In this document: piece after piece, positions 39,212 through 47,956 of the stretch
Position numbering within the stretch: position 1 is the first letter of the stretch
Layout of the letters: each line of letters opens with the position of its first letter
Assembly: GCA_024134725.1 (NCBI GenBank)
Contig: CP099863.1
Coordinates: forward strand, 566,001 to 630,000
Length of the DNA stretch: 64,000 nt
Source of the DNA: Bacillus sp. 1780r2a1
GTDB taxonomy: Bacteria; Bacillota; Bacilli; Bacillales; Bacillaceae_H
Direction of reading: 5' to 3'
Made by a program: the position numbers and the translations under genes
The notes under the pieces: model-generated
Told to the model about the DNA's origin: nothing
What the model saw: the letters and a program-made list of their open reading frames with translations, nothing else
Databases searched by the model: none

Positions 39212-39838
39212 ATGATACCCAAACTACATGCTGTGTCAACAGGGAAACAGTCCTTTGAACAGCTTCTGAAAATTAGCAGAGATATTGACCCGTATGTAGG
39301 AGCTATCCATATTCGAGAAAAAGAGCGAACGGCACGAGAGTTAGAAATGCTCATTGAAGAACTCAAAAAAGACGTGCACGCTTCAAAGCTAATTGTTAAC
39401 GATCGAGTAGATGTAGCTTTTGCCTCTCATGTAAAGGGTGTGCACTTGGCTTATCACAGTCTAAGTGTTCAAGGGGTAAAAGCACATTTTCAGCCATTGA
39501 TTGTTGGTAAATCCGTACACAGTATTAAAGAAGCACAGGAAGCTGAACAAACAGGTGTTGATTATGTCATTTATGGTCATGTGTATCCATCAAAGTCAAA
39601 GCTTGGTCAAACACCTCGAGGGCTTGAACGGTTAAATCAAGTGGTTCGTTCAGTGAAAATACCCGTAATTGCCATCGGGGGAATTATGCCTTGCAATGTG
39701 AGCGAAGTATTGAGCACAGGTGCACACGGCATCGCTGTTATGTCGGGTGTATTTCAAGATGAAAACCCGCTACAGGCAGCGAAGGAATATGATGAACAAC
39801 TAAGGAGGTGGAGTGATACATATGCAAATACATTATGA
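39212..39838 (+). CDS. tenI: thiazole tautomerase TenI
   Basis: A 208-residue TIM-barrel protein of the ThiE/TenI family. TenI aromatises the thiazole phosphate carboxylate made by ThiG. The run GKSVHSIKEAQEAEQ, the YVIYGHVYPS segment with the TenI-type His, and the phosphate-binding IPVIAIGGIMP match B. subtilis TenI, and the place ahead of thiO is the same. Frames upstream (from 39098) run through the riboswitch terminator; ATG 39212 with GGTGAGG upstream is the start. ThiE is the alternative. Confidence 0.88.
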   Translation: MIPKLHAVSTGKQSFEQLLKISRDIDPYVGAIHIREKERTARELEMLIEELKKDVHASKLIVNDRVDVAFASHVKGVHLAYHSLSVQGVKAHFQPLIVGKSVHSIKEAQEAEQTGVDYVIYGHVYPSKSKLGQTPRGLERLNQVVRSVKIPVIAIGGIMPCNVSEVLSTGAHGIAVMSGVFQDENPLQAAKEYDEQLRRWSDTYANTL

Positions 39839-40949
39839 TGCACTCGTTATTGGTGGCGGGGTCATTGGAGCCTCAACCGCGTATCACCTTTCTAAAATGG
39901 GATATCAAGTAGCAATTTTAGAAAAAAACCAGATTGGTTGTGAAGCATCGGGAGCAGCTGCTGGAATATTAGGTGCGCAAGCTGAAATTGATGAAGAAGG
40001 GCCGCTTTTAGAGCTAGCCATTCAAAGTAGGTCGCTTTTTCCGAATCTCGTTGCTGAATTAAAAGAAAAAACGAATATTGATGTTGAGTTCATTCAAAAA
40101 GGACTATTAAAAGTAGCAGCAACTGAAGCGGAAGCAGGTTTGCTAAAAGCCAAAGCAGAGCGTCACAGGCGGTGGGATTCGGAAGTGAAGTGGTTATCTC
40201 CTGACGCAGCAAGGCAAGCTGAACCGTTGTTAACCCCTGATACATACGGGGCTATTAGCATTCCAAAAGATGGCCAGCTGATGCCAGCTAAGTTAACCCA
40301 AGCTTTGGTACACGGAGCTTTGTACCATCAGGCAGCTATTTATGAGAACTGTCATGTTCATGAGCTTATATACGATAACAAAAAGGTAGTTGGCGTACGG
40401 ACATCAGCGGGCAACTTCTACAGTGACCAAGTGATGGTAAGCGCCGGTGCTTGGACGAAAGATCTGGTGACGGCTATTCAGCCAAAGCATTTGTTTCCTA
40501 TTAAAGGTGAGTGTATATCCCTCACGACCAATCAACCAAGCATTCAAAAGACCATATTTTTAGATGAAGGATTTTATGTTGTTCCAAAAGCAGGGGGAAG
40601 AATAGTGATTGGAGCTACAAAGCGTCCCCATGATTACACGAAGCACGTATCTGCAGAAGCTATTGAATTTTTAATTAGCAAAGCAATCTCTCTTGTTCCA
40701 TCACTTGCAGAGGCGTCATTTGAAAAAGCATGGGCAGGGCTTCGTCCACAAACTGTAGATGGTTGGCCATATTTAGGACAGCACCCGGAATTAGATAATG
40801 TTTATTTAGCATGTGGACACTATCGAAATGGTATTTTACTAAGTGCAATCACAGGTAAAATCATGGCGGAGCAAATGAAAGGTGAGAATCCAAAACATTC
40901 CTTTTTTTCAGCTTTTCGCTTACAAAGAGAAATGGAGGGAACGTATTGA
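39822..40949 (+). CDS. thiO: glycine oxidase ThiO
   Basis: A 375-residue FAD amino-acid oxidase that converts glycine to the imine used in thiazole synthesis. The FAD motif VIGGGVIGASTAYHL is at 8-22, and GLRPQTVDGWPYLG and CGHYRNGILLS are typical C-terminal stretches. It overlaps tenI by 17 nt. ATG 39822 begins the conserved N-terminus; GTG 39813 is also possible given the strong GGAGG at 39804. Confidence 0.93.
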   Translation: MQIHYDALVIGGGVIGASTAYHLSKMGYQVAILEKNQIGCEASGAAAGILGAQAEIDEEGPLLELAIQSRSLFPNLVAELKEKTNIDVEFIQKGLLKVAATEAEAGLLKAKAERHRRWDSEVKWLSPDAARQAEPLLTPDTYGAISIPKDGQLMPAKLTQALVHGALYHQAAIYENCHVHELIYDNKKVVGVRTSAGNFYSDQVMVSAGAWTKDLVTAIQPKHLFPIKGECISLTTNQPSIQKTIFLDEGFYVVPKAGGRIVIGATKRPHDYTKHVSAEAIEFLISKAISLVPSLAEASFEKAWAGLRPQTVDGWPYLGQHPELDNVYLACGHYRNGILLSAITGKIMAEQMKGENPKHSFFSAFRLQREMEGTY

Positions 40950-41149
40950 ACTTAGTGATTAATGGAAAGAGCGTTGAGATAGATTCCTCAATTCAAACGG
41001 TTTCTGAGTTATTAGAATCAAGGGATTTACATGAGAAAGTAGTGATTGTCGAGTTAAATAAAGAGATTTTACAAAAGCAAGATCATGAAAAAGCCTCATT
41101 GTCAGAAGGCGATTTACTAGAGATTGTTTCATTTGTAGGAGGAGGATGA
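40946..41149 (+). CDS. thiS: thiamine sulfur-carrier protein ThiS
   Basis: A 67-residue ubiquitin-like protein ending in Gly-Gly, the end that ThiF adenylates and that carries sulfur as thiocarboxylate. Start is TTG, overlapping the thiO stop; its own stop overlaps the ATG at 41146. Confidence 0.95.
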   Translation: MNLVINGKSVEIDSSIQTVSELLESRDLHEKVVIVELNKEILQKQDHEKASLSEGDLLEIVSFVGGG

Positions 41150-41154
41150 AAGTT

Positions 41155-41922
41155 ATGTTGAAAATAGGAAAATATGAATTTGCATCTCGTTTACTTTTAG
41201 GTACAGGGAAGTTTCCAGATTATACGACGCAGCGTCAAGCAGTAGAAGAATCAGAAACAGAGATTTTAACATTTGCAGTGAGGAGAATGGATATTTTTGA
41301 TCAGTCTCAGCCTAACTTGCTTGAAGCTCTTGATGTTAAAAGGTTTACGCTTTTACCAAATACAGCTGGAGCTAAAAATGCCGAAGAAGCGGTTCGAATT
41401 GCGAAGCTGGCAAAGGCATCTGGGTTGTGTGATATGGTCAAGGTTGAGGTGATTGGCTGTGATAAAACGTTATTGCCAGACCCTGTTGAAACGTTAAAAG
41501 CAAGTGAAGAGTTGTTAAAAGAAGGTTTTACAGTATTAACGTATACGTCTGATGATGTTGTACTTGCTAGAAGGCTTGAGGAACTAGGTGTTCATGCTAT
41601 TATGCCTGGAGCTTCTCCAATTGGGTCGGGACAAGGGATTATTAATCCGTTGAACCTGCAGTTTATTATTGAACAGTCTAAGGTGCCTGTTATTGTAGAT
41701 GCGGGCATTGGTACAGCTTCTGATGCTGCCAAGGCAATGGAGCTAGGTGCGGATGCTGTTTTACTAAACACCGCTGTATCAGGCGCAAAAGATCCTGTGA
41801 AAATGGCTCGCGCGATGAAGCTTGCAATCGAAGCGGGGCGTGATGCTTATTTAGCTGGTCGTATTCCATTTAAAGAATATGCGGTCGCAAGTAGCCCAAC
41901 AGAAGGGATGAGTATGGGGTGA
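41155..41922 (+). CDS. thiG: thiazole synthase ThiG
   Basis: A 255-residue TIM-barrel enzyme that joins deoxyxylulose phosphate, glycine imine and ThiS sulfur into the thiazole ring. Motifs [40 protein letters not shown] with the Schiff-base Lys, and [15 protein letters not shown]. The start is ATG 41155 by comparison with the B. subtilis N-terminus; ATG 41146 would add three residues but sits 2 nt from the RBS. Confidence 0.96.
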   Translation: MLKIGKYEFASRLLLGTGKFPDYTTQRQAVEESETEILTFAVRRMDIFDQSQPNLLEALDVKRFTLLPNTAGAKNAEEAVRIAKLAKASGLCDMVKVEVIGCDKTLLPDPVETLKASEELLKEGFTVLTYTSDDVVLARRLEELGVHAIMPGASPIGSGQGIINPLNLQFIIEQSKVPVIVDAGIGTASDAAKAMELGADAVLLNTAVSGAKDPVKMARAMKLAIEAGRDAYLAGRIPFKEYAVASSPTEGMSMG

Positions 41923-42941
41923 CAGCGCGCTATTCACGTCAAGAGCTCTTTTCCCCGATTGGTAAAGAAGGACAGAAAAAATTATCACAAAAGCATATCT
42001 TATTAATTGGAGCAGGTGCTCTAGGGACAGGAAATGCAGAAGCGCTTGTTCGAGCTGGGGTTGGAAAGTTAACAATCATTGACCGAGATTATGTAGAGTG
42101 GAGCAATTTGCAGCGTCAGCAGCTTTATAGTGAGAGAGATGCAGCTAATCGTATTCCAAAAGCAGTAGCTGCTTCAGAAAGGCTCGCTGAGATTAATGGA
42201 GATGTTGATATTGAAGCACACGTAGCAGACGGTACGCCTCAATTTATTGAACAGCTGCTGGAAAACGTTGATTTAATAATTGATGCTACGGATAACTTTG
42301 ATACACGTCTTGTAATAAATGACTTATCACAAAAACACCAAATTCCTTGGATTTATGGAGCGTGTGTGGGGAGCTATGGGATTAGCTATACAATCGTTCC
42401 CGGAGAAACTCCATGTTTAGCATGTTTGTTAGAATCAGTACCTTTAGGTGGGGTTACGTGTGACACGGTAGGGATTATTAGCCCTGCTGTACAGATGGTT
42501 GTTGCACACCAAGTGACAGAGGCACTAAAGATTCTTGTAGAAGATCAAGGAGCACTGCGTTCACAGCTAGTATCATTTGATGTTTGGAAAAATGAATACC
42601 GTACCATGAACGTTCATGCTTTAAAAACAGATGAATGTACATCGTGTGGTCAGCAGCCAGTTTTTCCTGCACTTCAATTTGAAAATCAGTTGAAAACAGC
42701 TGTACTATGCGGACGTGACACTGTACAAATTCGCCCTGCAAAGGCAACGCAAGCACCTAACATAGTAGAGTTAGAACAGCATTTAAAAGGTAAAGGGTAC
42801 CGAGTGGACCGAAATCCATATCTTTTGTCCGTAGCAATTGATGATTATCGTCTTGTTGTGTTTCAGGATGGAAGAATTTTTGTACACGGCACAAAAGATA
42901 CAGTAGAAGCAAAAAACCTTTATCACCGTTATATTGGGTAA
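41919..42941 (+). CDS. thiF: ThiS adenylyltransferase ThiF
   Basis: A 340-residue E1-like enzyme that adenylates the ThiS C-terminus. ATP-binding [17 protein letters not shown] (near 31-47), [15 protein letters not shown], and two CxxC zinc pairs (CLAC near 165 and CTSC near 240). Close to B. subtilis ThiF. Start GTG overlaps the thiG stop by 4 nt. Confidence 0.95.
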   Translation: MTARYSRQELFSPIGKEGQKKLSQKHILLIGAGALGTGNAEALVRAGVGKLTIIDRDYVEWSNLQRQQLYSERDAANRIPKAVAASERLAEINGDVDIEAHVADGTPQFIEQLLENVDLIIDATDNFDTRLVINDLSQKHQIPWIYGACVGSYGISYTIVPGETPCLACLLESVPLGGVTCDTVGIISPAVQMVVAHQVTEALKILVEDQGALRSQLVSFDVWKNEYRTMNVHALKTDECTSCGQQPVFPALQFENQLKTAVLCGRDTVQIRPAKATQAPNIVELEQHLKGKGYRVDRNPYLLSVAIDDYRLVVFQDGRIFVHGTKDTVEAKNLYHRYIG

Positions 42942-42961
42942 ATGACGAAAGGAAGATTTTT

Positions 42962-43762
42962 ATGAGTGTAGCAAAAGCACTGACAATAGCTGGCTCTGAT
43001 AGCGGAGGAGGAGCCGGAATTCAAGCAGACTTAAAAACATTTCAAGAGCGTAAAGTATTTGGTATGTCCGCTATCACAGCGGTAACGGCTCAAAACACTC
43101 TAGGTGTTCAAGGGGTATATCCGCTCACTGAGGAAGCAATTGCCAAGCAAATTGACTCAGTTGTTACCGATTTACGCCCAGATGCCATTAAGACAGGCAT
43201 GCTTTTTAGCTCAGATATTATCCGTATTGTGGCGGATAAGCTGCATAAGTACGAACTGAAAAACGTAGTAGTCGACCCGGTTATGATCGCAAAAGGCGGA
43301 CAATCATTACTTCAGCAAGAAGCTATTGTTGCGTTAAATGATGTACTGCTACCACTATCCGAAGTTGTGACGCCTAATATTCCCGAAGCAGAAATTATGA
43401 CAGGATATGAAATTACAACGATGGAACAGCGAAGAGAAGCAGCCAAAAATCTTCATAGCCTTGGAGTGAAAAATGTAGTCATAAAAGGGGGCCACGATCA
43501 ATCCCAAGAGGAGATGATTGATTTAGTCTATGACGGTCAGTTCTTTCATGAAATTGTTCATAAGCGCGTAGATACGAAGCATACGCACGGAACAGGTTGT
43601 ACGTTTGCTGCTTGTGTAGCAGCCGAGTTAGCTAAAGGAGCAACTATTCTAGAAGCCGTTCAGCTTGCTTCGGATTTCGTCCATGCTGCGATTAAGGATA
43701 CGCTAGAAATTGGAAATGGGCATGGACCTACAAATCATTGGGCTTATCGGAAGCTTACGTAA
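42962..43762 (+). CDS. thiD: hydroxymethylpyrimidine (phosphate) kinase ThiD
   Basis: A 266-residue ribokinase-fold enzyme that phosphorylates HMP and HMP-P. N-terminal TIAGSDSGGGAGIQADLKTF (8-27), VVDPVMIAKGG, and the anion-hole/catalytic HTHGTGCTFAA near 210-220 are intact. Last gene of the operon, 20 nt after thiF. Confidence 0.96.
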   Translation: MSVAKALTIAGSDSGGGAGIQADLKTFQERKVFGMSAITAVTAQNTLGVQGVYPLTEEAIAKQIDSVVTDLRPDAIKTGMLFSSDIIRIVADKLHKYELKNVVVDPVMIAKGGQSLLQQEAIVALNDVLLPLSEVVTPNIPEAEIMTGYEITTMEQRREAAKNLHSLGVKNVVIKGGHDQSQEEMIDLVYDGQFFHEIVHKRVDTKHTHGTGCTFAACVAAELAKGATILEAVQLASDFVHAAIKDTLEIGNGHGPTNHWAYRKLT

Positions 43763-43776
43763 AGCAGCATCTCAAA

Positions 43777-43808
43777 AACAGCATCTCTGCTTTCGAGATG
43801 CTGTTTTC
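43777..43808. terminator. terminator between thiD and the convergent gene
   Basis: AACAGCATCTC (43777-43787) pairs with GAGATGCTGTT (43795-43805). Confidence 0.88.
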
Positions 43809-44428
43809 TATTCACTTATGCCAACTCGGCAATGGGGAAATCGCGGATTTAACAGTTCCTCATAAATAAAATGAGCGGTGTCACCCGTAGATATCTTTTT
43901 CCCATCTAAGGGAAGGACGTTTTTTTCAACGCGGTAGTGCGCTGTAATATTTCCATCAGGTAAGTAAGTAGGGCATACAATCGTCCAAAGAAGATTACTT
44001 TCTTTCAAGGTCAAAAACCCTTTTAGGTGATCTTCAGCAGCTCTTGTAAGCTTACGCTTTGATTCACTAGACTGAAATCGATATAGTGAAGGTTCTGTTC
44101 GAGATTGTAAGATTCCTGCGGTGCCGACAGTAATAATTCGCTCAATACTATGCCTAGTCATTACTTTTATAATTACAGGCATGCTTTCTGAAATGACGTT
44201 AGCTCCATCGGTACTAAGTGTACTAATGACAGCATTCTGTCCTTGAAACAAACAATCCAATACTTTTTCTTCACGAGCGTCGCCTTCAATTACCTTCAAG
44301 TTAGTATGTGAAATAGGCAGGCGGTGCACATTCCGAACTAAAGCTGTTACCTTGTGATTGTTTTCCAATAATAGTTCAATAAGCTGTTGACCAACGCGTC
44401 CCGTTGCACCTAATAAAGCAATATCCAA
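43808..44428 (-). CDS. NAD(P)-binding Rossmann-fold protein (atypical SDR)
   Basis: A 206-residue protein of the NAD(P)H-binding/NmrA-like group. N-terminal dinucleotide motif GATGRVGQQLIELLL (7-21), a following basic residue (LVRN) suggesting NADP(H), VIEGDA near 47-52. The classical YxxxK pair is not clear, so redox activity is unproven. Single gene; role unknown. Confidence 0.82.
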   Translation of the reverse strand: MDIALLGATGRVGQQLIELLLENNHKVTALVRNVHRLPISHTNLKVIEGDAREEKVLDCLFQGQNAVISTLSTDGANVISESMPVIIKVMTRHSIERIITVGTAGILQSRTEPSLYRFQSSESKRKLTRAAEDHLKGFLTLKESNLLWTIVCPTYLPDGNITAHYRVEKNVLPLDGKKISTGDTAHFIYEELLNPRFPHCRVGISE

Positions 44429-44659
44429 ATTGCATCTCTCCTTTATGTAAACATACGAAGGGCATGAATCTTTCTTTCATAGAATATAATAAAGCAGTTT
44501 CTAGAAATAGCCAAATAAAATCGGTTTGTCATAGCAGTTGACATTCATTTTCAAATAGAAAGGTTTCTGATATGATATATTTGTACTATTTTGCACTAAA
44601 GGGTAAACGCAATGATGTAGTATAAAATTTTATTATTTTTTTAGGAGAGTGAATGACCT

Positions 44660-45937
44660 TTGGTAGACCTACCCCTGAGTCAAATTATTTTGTTGGCAGT
44701 TCTTATCTTATTATCAGCTTTCTTTTCATCTGCTGAAACAGCTTTTTCAAGTGTAAATAAAATACGCCTGAAAAACTATGCTGATGAAAAAAGAAGAGGA
44801 AGCAAAAAAGCGCTGTTGATTACTGAAAACTTTGACCAAGCGTTATCCACCATTTTAATTGGAAATAACATTGTAAACATTGCTGCATCTTCTATTTCAG
44901 CGAAGGTAGCAATTGATTTATTCGGCGGTAATTCAGCGCTTGTCATTAGTACAGTAGTTATGACCATCTTAATTTTAATTTTTGGTGAAGTATTACCTAA
45001 ATCATTAGCAAAAGAGCATGCAGAAAGCTTTACATTGATGATATCCGGTATTTTATACTTTTTAATTAAAGTACTAACACCAATCTCTTATCTTTTTGTT
45101 TTGCTGAAGTCTGGTGTGTCAAAACTATTCACAGGTAAAGAATATAGCCCTTCAGTTACTGAAGAAGAAATTAAAGTAATGGTTGACCTGAGTGAAGAGG
45201 AAGGCGTTATTGATAATCAAGAAAAAGAGCTTGTTCATCGTTCGTTAGAGTTTAATGAAATTGTTGTTGGACAAATTCTTAAACCAAGAATCGATATGGT
45301 AGCGATAGAGGTCAATCAGCCGATTGATGAAATAAAAGAAATCTTTTTAGAAGAACGATATTCGCGAATTCCAGTTTATGAAGATAATATTGACAATATT
45401 ATTGGAATTTTATCAGAACGTGATTTTTTAACATATTTAGTTCAAGAAAAAGAAGTAAATCTTCGTGAATTAGTACGTGAGCCAATGTTTGTAGTCGAAT
45501 CAATGAAAATTTCTGTTTTACTACCTGAATTACAGAAGAACAAAGTACATATGGCAATCGTTGTAGATGAATTTGGTGGTACTTCAGGTCTGGTGACGCT
45601 TGAAGATATTTTAGAAGAAATTGTAGGAGAAATTTGGGATGAACACGATGAAGCTGTTCGCTATGTGGATCAAATTAGTGAAACAGAGTTTGAATTTAAT
45701 ACGGAAATCCCCCTTGATGATTTCTTAAAATATGTTGAGGTGCCGGCACCAGAAAGTTCGTATCATACCCTTGGTGGCTGGATTTTTGAACAGTTTGAAC
45801 GAGTTCCTGTTGCAGGAGATTTCTTTAGTTATGAAGGCGTAACGTTTACAATTAAAGAGGTTGAAAATCGTCGTATTCGTAAAGTCAATGTTCAAGTTCA
45901 GTCAGCGTCAAATAATGAATTGGAAATAGCAGACTAG
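44660..45937 (+). CDS. CNNM/CBS/CorC_HlyC domain membrane protein (hemolysin family)
   Basis: A 425-residue protein with the CNNM transmembrane domain (about 1-190, including SAETAFSSVNKIRLKNYADE), two CBS domains (about 205-330) and a C-terminal CorC_HlyC domain. Relatives include MpfA (YhdP) of B. subtilis, a magnesium exporter, and paralogues YugS and YqhB; ion transport is likely, hemolysis is not. Start is TTG with AGGAGA about 11 nt upstream. Confidence 0.88.
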   Translation: MVDLPLSQIILLAVLILLSAFFSSAETAFSSVNKIRLKNYADEKRRGSKKALLITENFDQALSTILIGNNIVNIAASSISAKVAIDLFGGNSALVISTVVMTILILIFGEVLPKSLAKEHAESFTLMISGILYFLIKVLTPISYLFVLLKSGVSKLFTGKEYSPSVTEEEIKVMVDLSEEEGVIDNQEKELVHRSLEFNEIVVGQILKPRIDMVAIEVNQPIDEIKEIFLEERYSRIPVYEDNIDNIIGILSERDFLTYLVQEKEVNLRELVREPMFVVESMKISVLLPELQKNKVHMAIVVDEFGGTSGLVTLEDILEEIVGEIWDEHDEAVRYVDQISETEFEFNTEIPLDDFLKYVEVPAPESSYHTLGGWIFEQFERVPVAGDFFSYEGVTFTIKEVENRRIRKVNVQVQSASNNELEIAD

Positions 45938-45963
45938 AAATCGTATCTTGTCTATTGTAAAAA

Positions 45964-45996
45964 TAAAAAGCACCTCAACAGTTGTTGAGGTGCTAT
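45964..45996 (-). terminator. terminator of sspC
   Basis: Read on the minus strand, AGCACCTCAACA pairs with TGTTGAGGTGCT and is followed by TTTTTATTTTTA. Confidence 0.88.
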
Positions 45997-46022
45997 AGCC
46001 ATGTTATAAAATTGTGTAAATA

Positions 46023-46244
46023 TTAGTACTTGCCGCCACCTAATTGTTGCTCAGCTAATTGTACTAAGCGCTTAGTGATTTCTCCACCAACAGATCCGTT
46101 TGCGCGAGCTGTTGTGTCTGGCCCTAAGTTTACGCCAAATTCACTTGCGATTTCGAATTTCATTTGATCGATAGCAGCTTGAGCTCCAGGTGCTACTAAC
46201 TTGTTTGATGAATTGCTGTTTGATGCTTTTTGGTAGTTTGCCAT
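46023..46244 (-). CDS. sspC: alpha/beta-type small acid-soluble spore protein
   Basis: A 73-residue DNA-binding spore protein that coats forespore DNA and protects it from UV and heat. The family cores are intact: [20 protein letters not shown] (16-35), with the Glu-rich GPR protease site, and [17 protein letters not shown] (46-62). N-terminus MANYQ...NSSNK and C-terminus are as I recall for B. megaterium SASP-C. RBS GAGGAG. Expression should be forespore-specific (sigma-G). The 38-nt gap to the tRNA-like gene upstream leaves little room for a full promoter (see the site at 46388-46417). Confidence 0.95.
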   Translation of the reverse strand: MANYQKASNSNSSNKLVAPGAQAAIDQMKFEIASEFGVNLGPDTTARANGSVGGEITKRLVQLAEQQLGGGKY

Positions 46245-46277
46245 GTTTATTCATCTCCTCGTTAGATAAAATAATAG

Positions 46278-46284
46278 TAGTATG
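46278..46284 (-). promoter_or_regulatory. second CATACTA next to sspC
   Basis: A second CATACTA overlaps the CCA end of the tRNA-like gene, 34 nt before the sspC start. Its -35 region (GGTTC/GTTCA within the T arm) is poor. CATACTACTA is a direct repeat flanking the tRNA-like gene, 110 nt apart. Confidence 0.4.
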
Positions 46285-46358
46285 GTTGGGCTAGCTGGAA
46301 TTGAACCAGCGTCGATAAGTTTAGCAAGAAACTTATCTGCCTACCTCGGCGTAGCCCA
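46283..46358 (-). ncRNA. tRNA-like RNA with aberrant anticodon arm, upstream of sspC
   Basis: 76 nt ending in encoded CCA. A perfect 7-bp acceptor stem (TGGGCTA, 46352-46358, with TAGCCCA, 46287-46293) equals that of B. subtilis tRNA-Gln as I recall. The T arm is perfect (GCTGG-TTCAATT-CCAGC). The D arm is small (GCC-GAGGTA-GGC) but keeps GG in the loop. The middle arm is not a normal anticodon arm: a perfect 9-bp stem (GATAAGTTT with AAACTTATC) with the 6-nt loop CTTGCT, leaving no 7-nt anticodon loop. Position 8 is C, not T. The variable loop is 3 nt. A sigma-G-like promoter lies about 30 nt upstream on the same strand; sspC begins 38 nt downstream. It should not decode normally. A reported stationary-phase tRNA-like RNA of the B. 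cereus group (tRNA-Other) may be comparable. Confidence 0.75.
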
Positions 46359-46387
46359 GTAGTAAATGCTTGCTTTGTTGTTACTAG

Positions 46388-46417
46388 TAGTATGACAAAG
46401 CACTTAAAAGTTTATAC
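46388..46417 (-). promoter_or_regulatory. sigma-G-type promoter upstream of the tRNA-like gene
   Basis: On the minus strand GTATA (46413-46417), 18-nt spacer, CATACTA (46388-46394), fitting the sigma-G consensus GHATR-N18-CATNHTA at all positions. Transcription would start near 46381 and run through the tRNA-like gene into sspC. Confidence 0.72.
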
Positions 46418-46527
46418 ATAAGAAAATATTAGTAATTATTGGTAATTTGGATGGAAATCAGTAGAGTAGAAATAATGGAGTTGCACATATTATGTATATC
46501 TTATCGAAGTAAAGAAGGGGTAAGGAA

Positions 46528-46773
46528 ATGATGCATATATGTGAGCTTTGCAATGGGCTGTCTACTTTATCTGAATATTGTAAGGTATGTGGCTATGAGT
46601 TAAGCGATATGGGAAAGATTAGCGACTATTTCGATGATTACAGCGCGTATATGGAAATTGATGAATTAAAGCTTGAAAACGGCATTTCAAATGATTATGT
46701 GCAGCATATTTGCACACACTTTTTCTATTGTCAGAGATGTCAGCACGAAGAGATTAAGTTCATTAAAGAATAA
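46528..46773 (+). CDS. small zinc-ribbon-like protein
   Basis: An 81-residue acidic protein with CELC (5-8), CKVC (18-21) and CQRC near 69-72 plus a nearby HIC, so it could hold one or two zinc ions. No further domain is recognisable. RBS AAGGGG/AAGG precedes ATG 46528 (or 46531). Family and function are unknown; it ends at a strong bidirectional terminator. Confidence 0.7.
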   Translation: MMHICELCNGLSTLSEYCKVCGYELSDMGKISDYFDDYSAYMEIDELKLENGISNDYVQHICTHFFYCQRCQHEEIKFIKE

Positions 46774-46808
46774 AAAAAGAGAAGAGGGAACTCTTCTCTT
46801 TTTTTATT
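46774..46808. terminator. bidirectional terminator
   Basis: AAGAGAAGAG pairs with CTCTTCTCTT around GGAA, with A-run and T-run flanks, between convergent genes. Confidence 0.88.
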
Positions 46809-46809
46809 C

Positions 46810-47919
46810 TTATTCTTTTTCTGCACGAATGCGGCTTTCTGTTTCTGCATCAAAGAAGTGAGATTTATTTAAGTCTAATGCTAAAGTAAGCTTTTGTTGA
46901 GCTTTTACTTCAGAACGAGCGTCTACGCGAGCGACAAAGTCTTGTCCGCCAATTTTAGCATACACCATTGTTTCAGCTCCCATTAGCTCTGAAACATCCA
47001 CATTAACGGTTACTTTTGTGCCAGCTGAAGCTTCAATGAAGACAGGCTCATCATGAAAATCTTCAGGACGGATACCTAGAATTACTTCTTTATTTACATA
47101 GCCTTGGTCACGTAATACTTTCATTTTCCCTTCTGGAACTGCAAGAACAGAATCACCAACCGTAATTTTACCATCAGATAGGTTTCCTTTTAAGAAGTTC
47201 ATAGCAGGTGAACCAATGAATCCGCCTACGAATACATTTTCTGGCTTTTCGTATACTTCTTTAGGCGTTCCAACTTGTTGAATGATACCGTCTTTCATAA
47301 CAACTAAGCGGCTAGCCATTGTCATTGCTTCCGTTTGGTCATGCGTAACGTAAATTGTTGTTGTACCTAATCGTTGGTGCAACTTAGCAATTTCAGAGCG
47401 CATTTGCACACGAAGCTTTGCATCTAAGTTTGATAGTGGCTCATCCATTAGGAATACTTTTGCGTCACGAACGATTGCACGTCCTAATGCTACACGCTGA
47501 CGCTGCCCCCCTGATAAAGCTTTTGGTTTGCGGTCTAGATATTGCTCTAACCCAAGAATGCGCGCAGCATCTTTTACACGACGATCAATTTCATCTTTTG
47601 GAAGCTTACGAAGCTTTAATCCAAACGCCATGTTGTCATATACAGTCATATGAGGATATAACGCATAGTTTTGGAACACCATCGCAATATCACGGTCTTT
47701 TGGCGCAACGTCATTCACGCGCTTATCGTCGATATAGAAATCACCTTGTGAAATTTCTTCTAAGCCTGCTACCATTCGTAGAGTTGTTGATTTACCGCAA
47801 CCAGATGGTCCAACGAATACGATAAACTCTTTGTCTTCAATGTGAAGGTTAAAATCTTTTACAGCCGTTACGTTTTTATCATAAATTTTATAAATATGCT
47901 CTAATTTTAATTCAGCCAT
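46810..47919 (-). CDS. msmX: multi-sugar ABC transporter ATPase MsmX
   Basis: A 369-residue CUT1 ATPase: GPSGCGKST, LSGGQRQRVALGRAIV, VFLMDEPLSNLDAKLR, THDQTEAMTMA and a C-terminal regulatory domain. No permease or binding protein gene is beside it, which fits B. subtilis MsmX, the shared ATPase for several sugar importers encoded elsewhere. A cre-like site upstream fits carbon control. A UgpC role is unlikely as the ugp operon here has its own ATPase gene. Confidence 0.85.
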   Translation of the reverse strand: MAELKLEHIYKIYDKNVTAVKDFNLHIEDKEFIVFVGPSGCGKSTTLRMVAGLEEISQGDFYIDDKRVNDVAPKDRDIAMVFQNYALYPHMTVYDNMAFGLKLRKLPKDEIDRRVKDAARILGLEQYLDRKPKALSGGQRQRVALGRAIVRDAKVFLMDEPLSNLDAKLRVQMRSEIAKLHQRLGTTTIYVTHDQTEAMTMASRLVVMKDGIIQQVGTPKEVYEKPENVFVGGFIGSPAMNFLKGNLSDGKITVGDSVLAVPEGKMKVLRDQGYVNKEVILGIRPEDFHDEPVFIEASAGTKVTVNVDVSELMGAETMVYAKIGGQDFVARVDARSEVKAQQKLTLALDLNKSHFFDAETESRIRAEKE

Positions 47920-47956
47920 TTTTTATTCTCCCCCTTGAGTATGTACCTTGTTATTA

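Noticed and set aside
39018-39215. 65-residue ORF over the TPP riboswitch
   Set aside because: It lies in a structured RNA leader and its terminator and has no family likeness.
46283-46358. Calling this element a normal tRNA-Gln (or tRNA-Ser from GCT at positions 34-36)
   Set aside because: The acceptor and T arms fit, but a 5-bp stem with 7-nt loop cannot be formed around any anticodon; the perfect 9-bp stem with 6-nt loop is far better.
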